Shown here one piece after another: positions 16,870-25,253 of a stretch of DNA of 51,022 bases. The stretch's first letter is position 1. The number at the start of each line of letters is the position of its first letter. Source of the DNA: CAYTLW01 sp964438735 (GTDB lineage Bacteria > Myxococcota_A > UBA9042); assembly GCA_964438735.1 (NCBI GenBank), contig CAYTLW010000047.1, positions 1 to 51,022 on the forward strand, written 5' to 3'. The notes below the pieces were generated by a model that made no database searches, was not told where the DNA came from, and was given only the letters and a program-made list of their open reading frames with translations. Position numbers and translations under genes: made by a program.

Positions 16870-18080
16870 ACGCGTCCCGAATCATCTCCCTGGTCGTTGT
16901 CCTGGTCGCCATCTTCCTGGTCTGGCAGTCCTTCTACATCGTGCGGCCCGACCAGTTCGTCGTCGTGACCCAATTCGGCGATCCCATCGACGAAAAGCGC
17001 GCGCCTGGGCTGTATTTCCTGGTCCCGCTCATGCAGGACGCCCGCTACCTCGACAGCCGTGTGCGCGGCTGGGATGACATCACCCGCAACACCAATACGG
17101 CCGAGCTGAAGCCTATCGATTTCACCGCGTTCGCCCGGTGGCGCATCGATCCTTCAGAGGGTGGGCCGACCCACTTCTACACCGCCGTGGGCAGCGATCG
17201 GGGCGCCAATTCGAGCATGGACAGTATCGTCACCAAGCGCATTCAGGCGGCGATCCGTGAACATCGCCTCGCGTCGATCGTGCGCGACAAAGGGCGGAGC
17301 TTCGCCGGTCGGGCCAGCGCCGACCTCAAGTTCCTCTTCGTCGACTACCCCGAGTGCCAGCCGCGCACGAACCCCGAGATCAAGGCGATGCTGGATGAGT
17401 ACGAGCAGATCGCGGCCCGCCAGGTCAGCGCCACAGGCACGGAGGAGGCCAGGGCGCTGCGGTCGGAGATCGTCGCTGAGATCCTCAAGACCTCCAACAA
17501 GGTGCTGCGCGTCGATTTCGGCATCGAGATCCTCGACCTGCACTTCAAATACCTGAACTACTCGCCACAGGTGCACGCGGAGATCACCAAGAAGATCACC
17601 AAGGATCGAGGCCGCGACATCGCGCGCTACAACAAGCTCGGCAACACCTGCACGGGCACCATCCGGCGGGTCAAGGAGCGCCAGGTCGGTACCATCGTCG
17701 GCGAACGCGACCGTCAGATCCGTGAGCTGGCGGGCAAGGCGGTGGCGGAGGCGATCCGCATCAAGGCCGAGGCCTTCAATGAGGACCCCGGATTCTTCCG
17801 CTTTATCAAGATGCTGGAGTTGTACGACGACGCGCTGAAGAAGAATACCCGCTTCGTTCTGTCGGCCAACAACCCGCTCCTGGCCCTGATGCAGGATGCA
17901 TCGCTGGTGAACGCGGTGGCCAAACGCAAGCTGCCCAAACGCAAGGCGCCCGTCAGCAAGGCGCCGGCGATCAAGGCGCCGGCAGACAAGGCGCCGGCGG
18001 GCAAGCCTTCTGCGGACGATGCGCCGGCGGCCAAACCATCCCCTGAAAGTGCGGCGGAGGGGCAGGCGCCCGCTCCATGA
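16866..18080 (+). CDS. hflC: SPFH/band-7 membrane protein HflC-like with a KAP-repeat tail
   Basis: 404 residues from ATG 16866, overlapping the hflK stop (ATGA). It has an N-terminal membrane helix (IISLVVVLVAIFLVWQSFYI), then the SPFH domain starting VRPDQFVVVTQFGDP, and a long helical region. HflC normally ends near residue 300-330. Here about 55 residues follow, made of KAPxx repeats and Pro/Ala-rich sequence encoded by a 15-base tandem repeat. The FVVVTQFGDPI start and the FRFIKMLELYD block before the tail fit HflC. It is coupled to hflK and, by another ATGA, to the downstream SGNH gene. Confidence 0.85.
   Translation: MNASRIISLVVVLVAIFLVWQSFYIVRPDQFVVVTQFGDPIDEKRAPGLYFLVPLMQDARYLDSRVRGWDDITRNTNTAELKPIDFTAFARWRIDPSEGGPTHFYTAVGSDRGANSSMDSIVTKRIQAAIREHRLASIVRDKGRSFAGRASADLKFLFVDYPECQPRTNPEIKAMLDEYEQIAARQVSATGTEEARALRSEIVAEILKTSNKVLRVDFGIEILDLHFKYLNYSPQVHAEITKKITKDRGRDIARYNKLGNTCTGTIRRVKERQVGTIVGERDRQIRELAGKAVAEAIRIKAEAFNEDPGFFRFIKMLELYDDALKKNTRFVLSANNPLLALMQDASLVNAVAKRKLPKRKAPVSKAPAIKAPADKAPAGKPSADDAPAAKPSPESAAEGQAPAP
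17943..18002 (+). repeat. 15-bp tandem repeat, four units, in the hflC tail
   Basis: Units AAGGCGCCCGTCAGC, AAGGCGCCGGCGATC, AAGGCGCCGGCAGAC and AAGGCGCCGGCGGGC lie end to end and encode KAPVS, KAPAI, KAPAD and KAPAG. The length keeps the frame, so repeat number may vary between strains without breaking the gene. Confidence 0.8.
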
Positions 18081-19501
18081 CACCCCCAGTTCGGAGCCTC
18101 GCGCCCAATGGCACCGGCCGTCGCTGGCGGCCCGGCCGGATCGTGATTGTCATCGTGGTCTGGCTGGTGCTGATCGAGGGGGCTGGCTGGATTCTCGACG
18201 CCTGGACCGGCCACCGGGCCATGTTGCTCCAGGCCCTGGTCATGGCCGAGCCGTCGAAGACTCCGGTCACGCAAGCGGGCGCCGTGGATCTGCCGCCTGG
18301 CATGCTGCTGGTACGCGACGCAAAGGATAACGAGGACGACGGGCAGCCCTACACCCTCGGCGGCCGGCTGTTGCCCACCGCCCATATCAACCCCATGCTG
18401 GAGGTCTTGAACCCCGACCTGTTGGCGGGTGATAAGCGGATCCGTGTGGCGCTGGTGGGAGGCTCGGCCGCGTTTGGCTACACCGCCCGACACGACCAGT
18501 GCCTCGGCGGCTTGCTGGCCCGCGAGCTGCGCCAGACCCACAAGATCATCACCGCCGCCCGGGTGGGCGCGACGTCGGGCCAGATGGTGCCCATCGTCGA
18601 GCGACTCACCAAGGACTACGACCTGGACCTGCTGATCATCTTCAGCGGCAACAACGAGTGGGTGAAGTGGGTCGCTCCGGAACAACCCTGGATCAGCCCC
18701 GCTCGGCTGCGATTGTATCGCACGCTGGCCCACAGCCGGGTCCTGGCGGAGGTGCTCTACCACGGCGTCAACCGTGCCGTCGCCAATCGCAAGGCGGTCG
18801 ACGCGGGACAGACCGAGTTCGCGATCCACCAGGAGTTGGTGGGGTACCGCTACGCGCTCTCCCACCCGGCTGATCTGCACGGTCACTACGACATCGAGGC
18901 CTGGTATCGGACCCGAAAAACCTTCCTGGACGCCTACGAGCAGAACCTGCGAAAGATGGTCGAGTTGACGCGGGCCGTCGGGGGCAAGGTGATGATGTTG
19001 AACATGCCCTATCGATACAATCTGTCGGTCGCCTGGAAGCACCCCCAACCCGAAGCCTTCGACGCCGCCGTACGCGACCGCGTCAAGGCGCGCCTGCAGC
19101 AGGCGGCGACCCTGGTGGCGGGGGGACAGTACGAAGCCGCGCTCGAACAGCTCGATGCCGGCCTGAAGCTCGACCCCATGCCGCCGATCCTGCACAACCT
19201 GAGGGGACACTGCCTCGAGAAGCTTGCCCGGTTGTCCGAAGCGGAGGCCGCCTATGGCCGCTCGCGTGAGAACATGATCGGCAATCTGGGCAGCATGGGC
19301 CTGATCAATGAGCGCATCAAACGTGTGGCGACATCAACCGGCGCCGAGTTTGTCGACGTCAAGAAGCTCTTCGACGACTTCGAACACCGGACGGGGGGCT
19401 GCTGCAACAAGCGCCTGATCCTCGACGACTGCCACCCCTCGCCCTTCGGCCACGCGATCATGGCGCGCGAGGTGCTCCGTCGACTGCGCGCGGCGCCCTG
19501 A
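18077..19501 (+). CDS. Membrane-anchored SGNH-hydrolase-like protein with TPR insert
   Basis: 474 residues; ATG 18077 overlaps the hflC stop by four bases. One N-terminal membrane helix (IVIVIVVWLVLIEGAGWIL) is followed by an extracytoplasmic SGNH/GDSL-type domain. VALVGGSAAFGY resembles the block-I Ser motif; FSGNNEW matches the block-III Asn region; DDCHPSPFGH carries the Asp-x-x-His pair. A TPR-like helical hairpin is inserted near residues 330-400 (QQAATLVAGGQYEAALEQLD). Related proteins in deltaproteobacteria and planctomycetes are of unknown substrate; polysaccharide O-acetyl ester removal or transfer is a fair guess. Coupling to hflKC suggests co-expression. Its 3' end overlaps the converging CotH-like gene by 44 bases. 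Confidence 0.7.
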   Translation: MTPPVRSLAPNGTGRRWRPGRIVIVIVVWLVLIEGAGWILDAWTGHRAMLLQALVMAEPSKTPVTQAGAVDLPPGMLLVRDAKDNEDDGQPYTLGGRLLPTAHINPMLEVLNPDLLAGDKRIRVALVGGSAAFGYTARHDQCLGGLLARELRQTHKIITAARVGATSGQMVPIVERLTKDYDLDLLIIFSGNNEWVKWVAPEQPWISPARLRLYRTLAHSRVLAEVLYHGVNRAVANRKAVDAGQTEFAIHQELVGYRYALSHPADLHGHYDIEAWYRTRKTFLDAYEQNLRKMVELTRAVGGKVMMLNMPYRYNLSVAWKHPQPEAFDAAVRDRVKARLQQAATLVAGGQYEAALEQLDAGLKLDPMPPILHNLRGHCLEKLARLSEAEAAYGRSRENMIGNLGSMGLINERIKRVATSTGAEFVDVKKLFDDFEHRTGGCCNKRLILDDCHPSPFGHAIMAREVLRRLRAAP

Positions 19502-20837
19502 GCTGGCCCTCGCCCCGGCCCCTGCTCTCCATCATCTGAAAGAGGCGTTTGAGCTTCTTGTGCACGTCGATCTTGTTGATCTGCTCGCGCACGAAGAAGG
19601 CGGACGCATTCGGCTCCGCGCTGTTGACCAGCTTCTCCAGATCATCCAGCAGAGACAGATATTTGTCCTTGTTCCACGCCATCAGCAGGGTCTGAAGTGC
19701 GACCTGTCTGAAGCGGACCCTCAATTCGGGACTGCGCAACGTCAGCCAGCTGAGCAGGGTCGCGTTGTTGACGTAGAACATCTCGTCGACCCCCGGCCGC
19801 AGCACCTGGTCGGTCCCCCATGGCATGTAGCGGATCGAACCTTGGGATTTGTGGAAGAACCACAAGTAGTTGCTGGTATTGGATATGAGGCCATCCCAAT
19901 GCCCGACCAGGTATTCCATGGCCCAGTAGGTGTAGTTCTGCTCAAGGTCGTAGTAGCGGATGTAGGGAGCGATGTCCTTGGGAAGCTGCCTGCTGGTATT
20001 CAACTTCAACAGGGCCTGGAAGCCCTGGTCCTTGTGAATCTCGTACGCGCCATCCTGGTGATTGAAGTTCTGCAACTGGCTGAACTTCGCTTCGAATCGA
20101 GAGCGCCCGCTATCGGAACGGTCAGCTTTGTGCAGGTGGTTGTCTCCCTTGTAGAGCACCCACTGGGACTTGTCGTCCAGGTCCATCTTCATCTCTCTTT
20201 CCAGGAAGTGCTTCCGGATGTGTTCCACGCTCGTGTAGACCCCATATGAGGTCCCGTTGACATGCAGCCAGACCAGCTGACAACGAGGCGCGACCAGGCC
20301 GGCATCCCTGAACATCTGGTAGGCCAGACATTGCCGGATTCGAGAAGGATCCTGGGCGTTATTGGATAGCACCAGGCGGCGGATCCGGGCGTTGTCGTGG
20401 CCCTTTTTCAGGCCAAACAGGTACTTCCCCCCGGCTCCCTTCTTCTTCTTGATGACAAGCGCCGGCCGGTGCTCGCTCAGCGACCCGCAGGTGGACTTCT
20501 TCCTGATGGACACGTTGGCGATCGCGTGGCCGTTGATGGACATGGACGCGTCGAAGTAGCTGTACTTGAAGTCCGGGTCTGGCCGACAGGGGTTCTTCGG
20601 CTGCTGTTTCGACAGTCGGGTCCAATCCTGTGGCTTCATCTGGACCTTCAGGGTCAACATGGAGCGCGTGTCGTAGATTTTGTCGGCAAGGTCCAGGGGG
20701 AAGGGGTTGTCGACCACCGCCGTGCGGGGTTTGCCGGTCTTGGCCTCCTTGCAGGCGGAACCCAGGGTCAGCAGGCCGATGGCGACCAGCGACAGGGCGG
20801 GGCGCAGCCCCCAGAAGCCGACTCTTGCTCTGCCCAT
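19458..20837 (-). CDS. CotH-kinase-family lipoprotein
   Basis: 459 residues on the minus strand. The signal sequence ends LTLGSAC (lipobox). The body fits the CotH family: an early YDTRSMLTLKVQMKPQDW block, then SIRKKSTCGS, SNNAQDPSRIRQCLAYQMFRD, VWLHVNGTSYGVYTSVEHI and, later, YWAMEYLVGHWDGL and MPWGTDQVL, which supply the Asp/Asn residues of the kinase-like fold. CotH of Bacillus phosphorylates spore coat proteins; many bacterial and fungal relatives are extracellular with unknown targets. The gene stands alone on its strand and ends inside the SGNH gene. Its basic Arg/Pro-rich C-terminus may be unimportant, since it lies in the overlap. Confidence 0.75.
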   Translation of the reverse strand: MGRARVGFWGLRPALSLVAIGLLTLGSACKEAKTGKPRTAVVDNPFPLDLADKIYDTRSMLTLKVQMKPQDWTRLSKQQPKNPCRPDPDFKYSYFDASMSINGHAIANVSIRKKSTCGSLSEHRPALVIKKKKGAGGKYLFGLKKGHDNARIRRLVLSNNAQDPSRIRQCLAYQMFRDAGLVAPRCQLVWLHVNGTSYGVYTSVEHIRKHFLEREMKMDLDDKSQWVLYKGDNHLHKADRSDSGRSRFEAKFSQLQNFNHQDGAYEIHKDQGFQALLKLNTSRQLPKDIAPYIRYYDLEQNYTYWAMEYLVGHWDGLISNTSNYLWFFHKSQGSIRYMPWGTDQVLRPGVDEMFYVNNATLLSWLTLRSPELRVRFRQVALQTLLMAWNKDKYLSLLDDLEKLVNSAEPNASAFFVREQINKIDVHKKLKRLFQMMESRGRGEGQLRAPRAVDGAPRAP

Positions 20838-21049
20838 CGCCCACCCCAGCGATTGTCATCCGCACAGCCGTCGAAAGAACGCCCTCCGACCCTCCTGCCC
20901 AGGGAGGATATCGACCCGCCGGCCGGGCACAAGGGCGCTGGCTGGACCGGACGGCGAGCGGGCTGGGCACGCCGACCCCCGCGCTGTACCCTGCCGTCGC
21001 GGTGGGCGTCGAGCGGCCGCGACCGCGATGCGCACGACCCACACGCTTG

Positions 21050-23029
21050 ATGGAAACCGCTTCGAGAAGTTCGGGTGCTGACGTGGGCCAACGCAACCTG
21101 TACGTGGGGATTGGCCTCGTCCTGGTCTTGGGCCTGGCGGCGTTCAACCACCACATCTCGGCGCAATGGCACCAGGATAAGTGGCGCTTTGACGCGCTGA
21201 GCGAAGCCGAGCAGCGGGGCACGTTCTTTCTCGACGGGGCCTTCTACTACAACTTCTACGACGAGCTCGTCAGCGCCGAAGATGACGACACGGCGCTGCG
21301 CCGGCTGACGGCCAACGACCGCGTCGAGCATCCCAATACGGTCAACGCCCTGCGCCGCTTTTCGCTCTCGACCGAGCTGGCTCTGGGCATGGCGTGGCGC
21401 TGGTTGGCGGCGGACCGCACACGGGGCGCGCCAGGCTTTTATGTAGACGCCATCCTGCTCTTCAACGGCCTGGTGGTGCTCTTCCTCTTCCTGCTCGCCC
21501 TGGCCATCACCCGCAGCGTGCCTGCGGCGGTCATGGCCTGCCTGTACTACATCTTCCATCGGCTCGAGGTCAGTCGCGTGGTGGGTATGCCGAGCCTGCG
21601 CGAGAACGTCTCGGTGGTCTGGCTCGTGGCGCAGGTCTTTGTATTGTCGCGGCTCCTGGTCGCAGAGCATCGACAGCGCACCTGGCAGGCCTTGTTGGTG
21701 GTGGCCACCGCGCTGCACGCGCTCACGTGGCAGTTCGGACAGTTCACGCTCCTGGTGGAGGCCGGTCTGCTCTTGTTGATGTACCTGGGCGGCGGGCTGC
21801 CCCTGGCGAGGCTGCGCCGAATCTTCGTCGCCTACGTCATCGCCGTGGTGGTGGCCTGGGCGCTGCACCTGGGCAACATGGCCCTGCTGACCTCCAGTTG
21901 GGCCATCTTCAGCGTGGCCGTCCTGGCGTTGTTTCGAACCGAAGTCGGCGAGCCGCGCCCCAACTCCCCGGGTCAGAGCGCCCTTCGCCAGACTGCCATC
22001 CGCCTGGCAGGCGTTGCGGGTCTGCTCGTCGCCGGCCGATGGCTCGTGGACAGCGTGTTCGGGCTCGGCTCCACCACCCACGTCTTCGGTTTCATCGGTC
22101 ATCGTCTCTGGGGCGGCGGCGACTTCGACGCCATGCTCTACCACTGCCACCCCGCCTTCACCCCCATCAGCGGCGACCAGGTGTTCTTCTTTGCCCAGAG
22201 CGGGATGCTCGTGGTCGCCGGCGGCGCCGCGTTGGCGGTGCTGGTGGGCGCGATTCGCCGCCGGGATGTGCGGCCCGACGTCGTCCTGGTGGTGCTTCTG
22301 GCTGGCTGCTTCGCCGCCCTGGCGGTGCTCGCGAACCGCTTTGTGGTGCTCGCCGGCACCCTGGCTTGTGTGCTGGCTGCCCTGCCGTTCAGCGCGCCAT
22401 GGCGCGACCAGTTGATGGCCACCCTCGGTCTTCAAGCCAGGCGGGCGAAAGCTGGGCGCGCGGTCTCCTGGGTGCTGTTGGCCGCCGCTGTGGTGGTGCT
22501 CTTTGCTGTGGGCGTGCCCCGCGTACAGCTGCTCCTGAACGTGCCCTACCCCCAGCGCCCGGACCGGGACATTCGACAGATGACCGACTGGATCGCGGAA
22601 CATACGCCGCCCGATGCAGTGGTCGCGGCGGACATGGGGGTCTCGGCGTCCGTTCGCCTGCTGAGCGGCCGCAAGACGGTGATTCACCCCCACTACGAAC
22701 ATGCGGCGCTGCGCAGGCGGGTTCAGCGCGTCTACCAGGTCTACGGTCGCAAGCCCCCCGCCGAAGTGCATCGGACATTGAGCCAGCTGGGCGCGGACTA
22801 CCTGCTGCTCGATTTTCCGAGCTGTCTCCGACCCCTGCCCTACAGCCAATGTCGGCTCGGTGACCTGGCCGCCATCGGCGAACCCGAGCACGCTCCTGGC
22901 ACACCGCCATTCTGCGCCGCGCTGCCTTCGCGCACGCCCTGGTTCAAGGAGATCTTCATCAATCGTTCGGCGAGGCTCTTCCGCGTCCTGCCGGCTGCTG
23001 TTGATCCCGTCGCGCGGCCGGTACCCTGA
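21050..23029 (+). CDS. DPY19-like (tryptophan C-mannosyltransferase family) polytopic membrane protein
   Basis: About 659 residues from ATG 21050; a GTG at 21083 is an alternative and the frame is open further upstream. There are ten or more membrane segments and a soluble C-terminal part. Blocks that recall animal DPY19 in the same order: DGAFYYNFYDEL at residue 62, like the E-x-G-x-YYS loop with its catalytic acid; EHPNTVNALRRFSL, like EYP-x-x-IN-x-x-KRF; SRVVGMPSLRENVS near 176, like RVM-x-TPPLRESFS; TWQFGQFTLL at 226, like PWQFAQF; and DFDAMLYHCHPAF at 358, like DF-x-x-x-LYTCAPEF. DPY19 proteins transfer mannose from dolichyl-phosphate-mannose to Trp in WxxW motifs. Activity here is inferred; Asp replaces Glu at the presumed catalytic place. 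Confidence 0.72.
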   Translation: METASRSSGADVGQRNLYVGIGLVLVLGLAAFNHHISAQWHQDKWRFDALSEAEQRGTFFLDGAFYYNFYDELVSAEDDDTALRRLTANDRVEHPNTVNALRRFSLSTELALGMAWRWLAADRTRGAPGFYVDAILLFNGLVVLFLFLLALAITRSVPAAVMACLYYIFHRLEVSRVVGMPSLRENVSVVWLVAQVFVLSRLLVAEHRQRTWQALLVVATALHALTWQFGQFTLLVEAGLLLLMYLGGGLPLARLRRIFVAYVIAVVVAWALHLGNMALLTSSWAIFSVAVLALFRTEVGEPRPNSPGQSALRQTAIRLAGVAGLLVAGRWLVDSVFGLGSTTHVFGFIGHRLWGGGDFDAMLYHCHPAFTPISGDQVFFFAQSGMLVVAGGAALAVLVGAIRRRDVRPDVVLVVLLAGCFAALAVLANRFVVLAGTLACVLAALPFSAPWRDQLMATLGLQARRAKAGRAVSWVLLAAAVVVLFAVGVPRVQLLLNVPYPQRPDRDIRQMTDWIAEHTPPDAVVAADMGVSASVRLLSGRKTVIHPHYEHAALRRRVQRVYQVYGRKPPAEVHRTLSQLGADYLLLDFPSCLRPLPYSQCRLGDLAAIGEPEHAPGTPPFCAALPSRTPWFKEIFINRSARLFRVLPAAVDPVARPVP

Positions 23030-23072
23030 CCGTTGTTGACGGCCGGCAGGCCAGACAGCTGGAGAGGCGCTC

Positions 23073-25160
23073 ATGACCCTGGCATTGGTACATCGCTGCT
23101 CGCTTGTCGGCTGTCTCCTGCTCGCCACCCTCGGCTGCAAGCCGCCGCCGCTGGAGGAGCGCATCGCGAAGGCCGAACGCGAGGACGCGAACGCAGATGC
23201 CGTGCGATTTGCATTCCCACTACGCGGCACCGTGGTACCGCCCGGCCTGCCGCCGCCCTTGCTGAGCTGGCGCGATGACGTCAAGGGCTCCGACACCTGG
23301 CTGGTGGAGGTGGTCCTGTCCGGCGTGTCGACGCCTTTGCGAGCGGCGGTTCACGCGCCCTCCTGGCGGCCGCCGGAGGCCACATGGCAGCAAATCAAGG
23401 CCGCTTCGAGCGACCAGCCAGCGCGCATTACGGTGCTCGGGGTCCACGGCCTGGCGCCCGAAAAGGTGCTCTCGGTCGGTCAGACCACCGTGGCGACGTC
23501 CAGCGATCCGGTGAAGGGCTCGCTCCTGTACCGAGAGGTCAACCTGCCCTTCATCGAAGCGGTCAAGGACCCCAGCAAGATCCGCTGGCGTTTTGGCGCC
23601 GCGACGGCCCGTACGCCGCCGCCGGTGGTGCTCACCGGGTTGCCCGTCTGTGGCAACTGCCACTCGTTCTCCGCTGACGGCAGCACCCTGGGCATGGACG
23701 TGGACTACGCCAATGACAAGGGCTCCTACGCCATCGCCGATACAGCCACGCGTACCGTCATCGGCACCGAGCAGGTCATCAGCTGGAGCGACTACAAGCG
23801 CGAGGATGGCAAGCCGACCTTTGGCCTGCTCTCCCAGGTCTCGCCCGACGGCCGCTATGTGATCAGCACCGTCAAGGATCGTTCGGTCTTCGTCGCCCGC
23901 CCGGACCTGGCCTACAGCCAGCTCTTCTTCCCGGTCAAGGGCATCCTGGCCGTCTACGATCGCGAGAAGAAGACCTTCGCCGCCTTGCCCGGCGCCGATG
24001 ATCCGACCTTCGTGCAGAGCAACCCGACCTGGAGCCCAGACGGCAAATTCGTGGTCTTCGCGCGGGCCAAGGCCCACAAACTCGGTGTCGGCCACGACAA
24101 CGTGTTGCTGTCCTCGGAAGAGACCGCGGCGTTCCTGAAGGGTGGACGAACGTTCCGCTTCGACCTGTATTGCGTGCCCTTCAACGGTGGGCAGGGTGGC
24201 GATGCCGAACCGCTGCCGGGGGCATCCCACAATGAGCGCAGCAACTTCTTCCCCCGCTTCACGCCGGACGGCCGCTTCATCGTCTTCACCCAGGCCGACA
24301 GTTTCATGCTCCTGCAGCCCGATAGCGCCCTGTACATCATGCCGGCCAAGGGCGGGCATCCGCGGCGCATGACCTGCAATACCGACAACATGAACTCCTG
24401 GCATAGTTTCTCGCCCGACGGCCGCTGGATGGTCTTTTCGTCCAAAGCCATGGGTCCCTACACGCGTATGTTCCTGACCCACATCGACGCCGACGGTCGG
24501 GACACGCCGGCCGTGCCGTTGGAGCGGCTGAACTCGCCGAAATACGCCGCCAACATCCCCGAGTTCGTCAACCTGCCGCCAGACGCCATCACCGACATCA
24601 CCGAGAACTTCGTCACCGACCTGTCGTACATGCGCGCCGGCGGTGAGAACATGCGCCTGGGCGACCTGCGGCGGGCCGAGCAGCGCTATCGAGACGCCCT
24701 CCGTGCCAACCCGAACAACGCCGACGGGCACAAGAACCTGGGCACGGTGCTCGCTCGAACGGGGCGCCCCGCGGAGGCCGTCAAGTCCTTCCGCCGCCTG
24801 CTCGAGCTGCGCCCTGGGGATGCCGATGGTCACCTGAACCTTGGCAACGCCCTGGCCGTGCAGGACCGACTCAAGGAGGCCCTGCCGCACCTGGAGAAGG
24901 GCCTGAAGGGGCGACCGGATGACGCCCATGGGCGACTGGCCATCGCCCACGTGCTGCTCGGACTCAAACGCACAGCAGAAGCCCGCGTGCACATCGCCGA
25001 AGCTGTGCGCTTGGACGCGGACTCCAAACATGCCCGCGCCCTGGTGCTTCGTGCAGGTGGCCTTGCGGGCGCTGCGGCTCCGCCGCGCCCCGCGACTGCA
25101 ACCGGAACAGCGCGTTCGCCTGTCTCTTCCGGAAGCTCCGCCGGTGTTGCAGTCCCTTGA
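23073..25160 (+). CDS. TolB/PD40-type lipoprotein with CxxCH motif and C-terminal TPRs
   Basis: 695 residues; ATG 23073 follows GGAGAGG. The signal sequence ends LATLGC (lipobox). Domain order: a beta-rich N-terminal region (to about 180); VCGNCHSF, a CxxCH haem-c attachment type motif near residue 193; PD40/TolB propeller repeats with SPDGRYVIST, SPDGKFVVFA, TPDGRFIVFT and SPDGRWMVFS; then four TPR units from about residue 525 (ENMRLGDLRRAEQRYRDALR onward). The tail is Ala/Pro-rich. Planctomycete and myxobacterial relatives share the CxxCH plus PD40 layout with no known function. A covalently bound haem is possible if cytochrome c maturation exists. Confidence 0.75.
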   Translation: MTLALVHRCSLVGCLLLATLGCKPPPLEERIAKAEREDANADAVRFAFPLRGTVVPPGLPPPLLSWRDDVKGSDTWLVEVVLSGVSTPLRAAVHAPSWRPPEATWQQIKAASSDQPARITVLGVHGLAPEKVLSVGQTTVATSSDPVKGSLLYREVNLPFIEAVKDPSKIRWRFGAATARTPPPVVLTGLPVCGNCHSFSADGSTLGMDVDYANDKGSYAIADTATRTVIGTEQVISWSDYKREDGKPTFGLLSQVSPDGRYVISTVKDRSVFVARPDLAYSQLFFPVKGILAVYDREKKTFAALPGADDPTFVQSNPTWSPDGKFVVFARAKAHKLGVGHDNVLLSSEETAAFLKGGRTFRFDLYCVPFNGGQGGDAEPLPGASHNERSNFFPRFTPDGRFIVFTQADSFMLLQPDSALYIMPAKGGHPRRMTCNTDNMNSWHSFSPDGRWMVFSSKAMGPYTRMFLTHIDADGRDTPAVPLERLNSPKYAANIPEFVNLPPDAITDITENFVTDLSYMRAGGENMRLGDLRRAEQRYRDALRANPNNADGHKNLGTVLARTGRPAEAVKSFRRLLELRPGDADGHLNLGNALAVQDRLKEALPHLEKGLKGRPDDAHGRLAIAHVLLGLKRTAEARVHIAEAVRLDADSKHARALVLRAGGLAGAAAPPRPATATGTARSPVSSGSSAGVAVP

Positions 25161-25253
25161 TCCTGACGGTCACGCGAGGTGACACCGGGTCTACGATTGC
25201 GCTGCTCCGCGCGCCCTCGTCAACCGGGACCGGGAATGCTAAAAGACGGCGCC

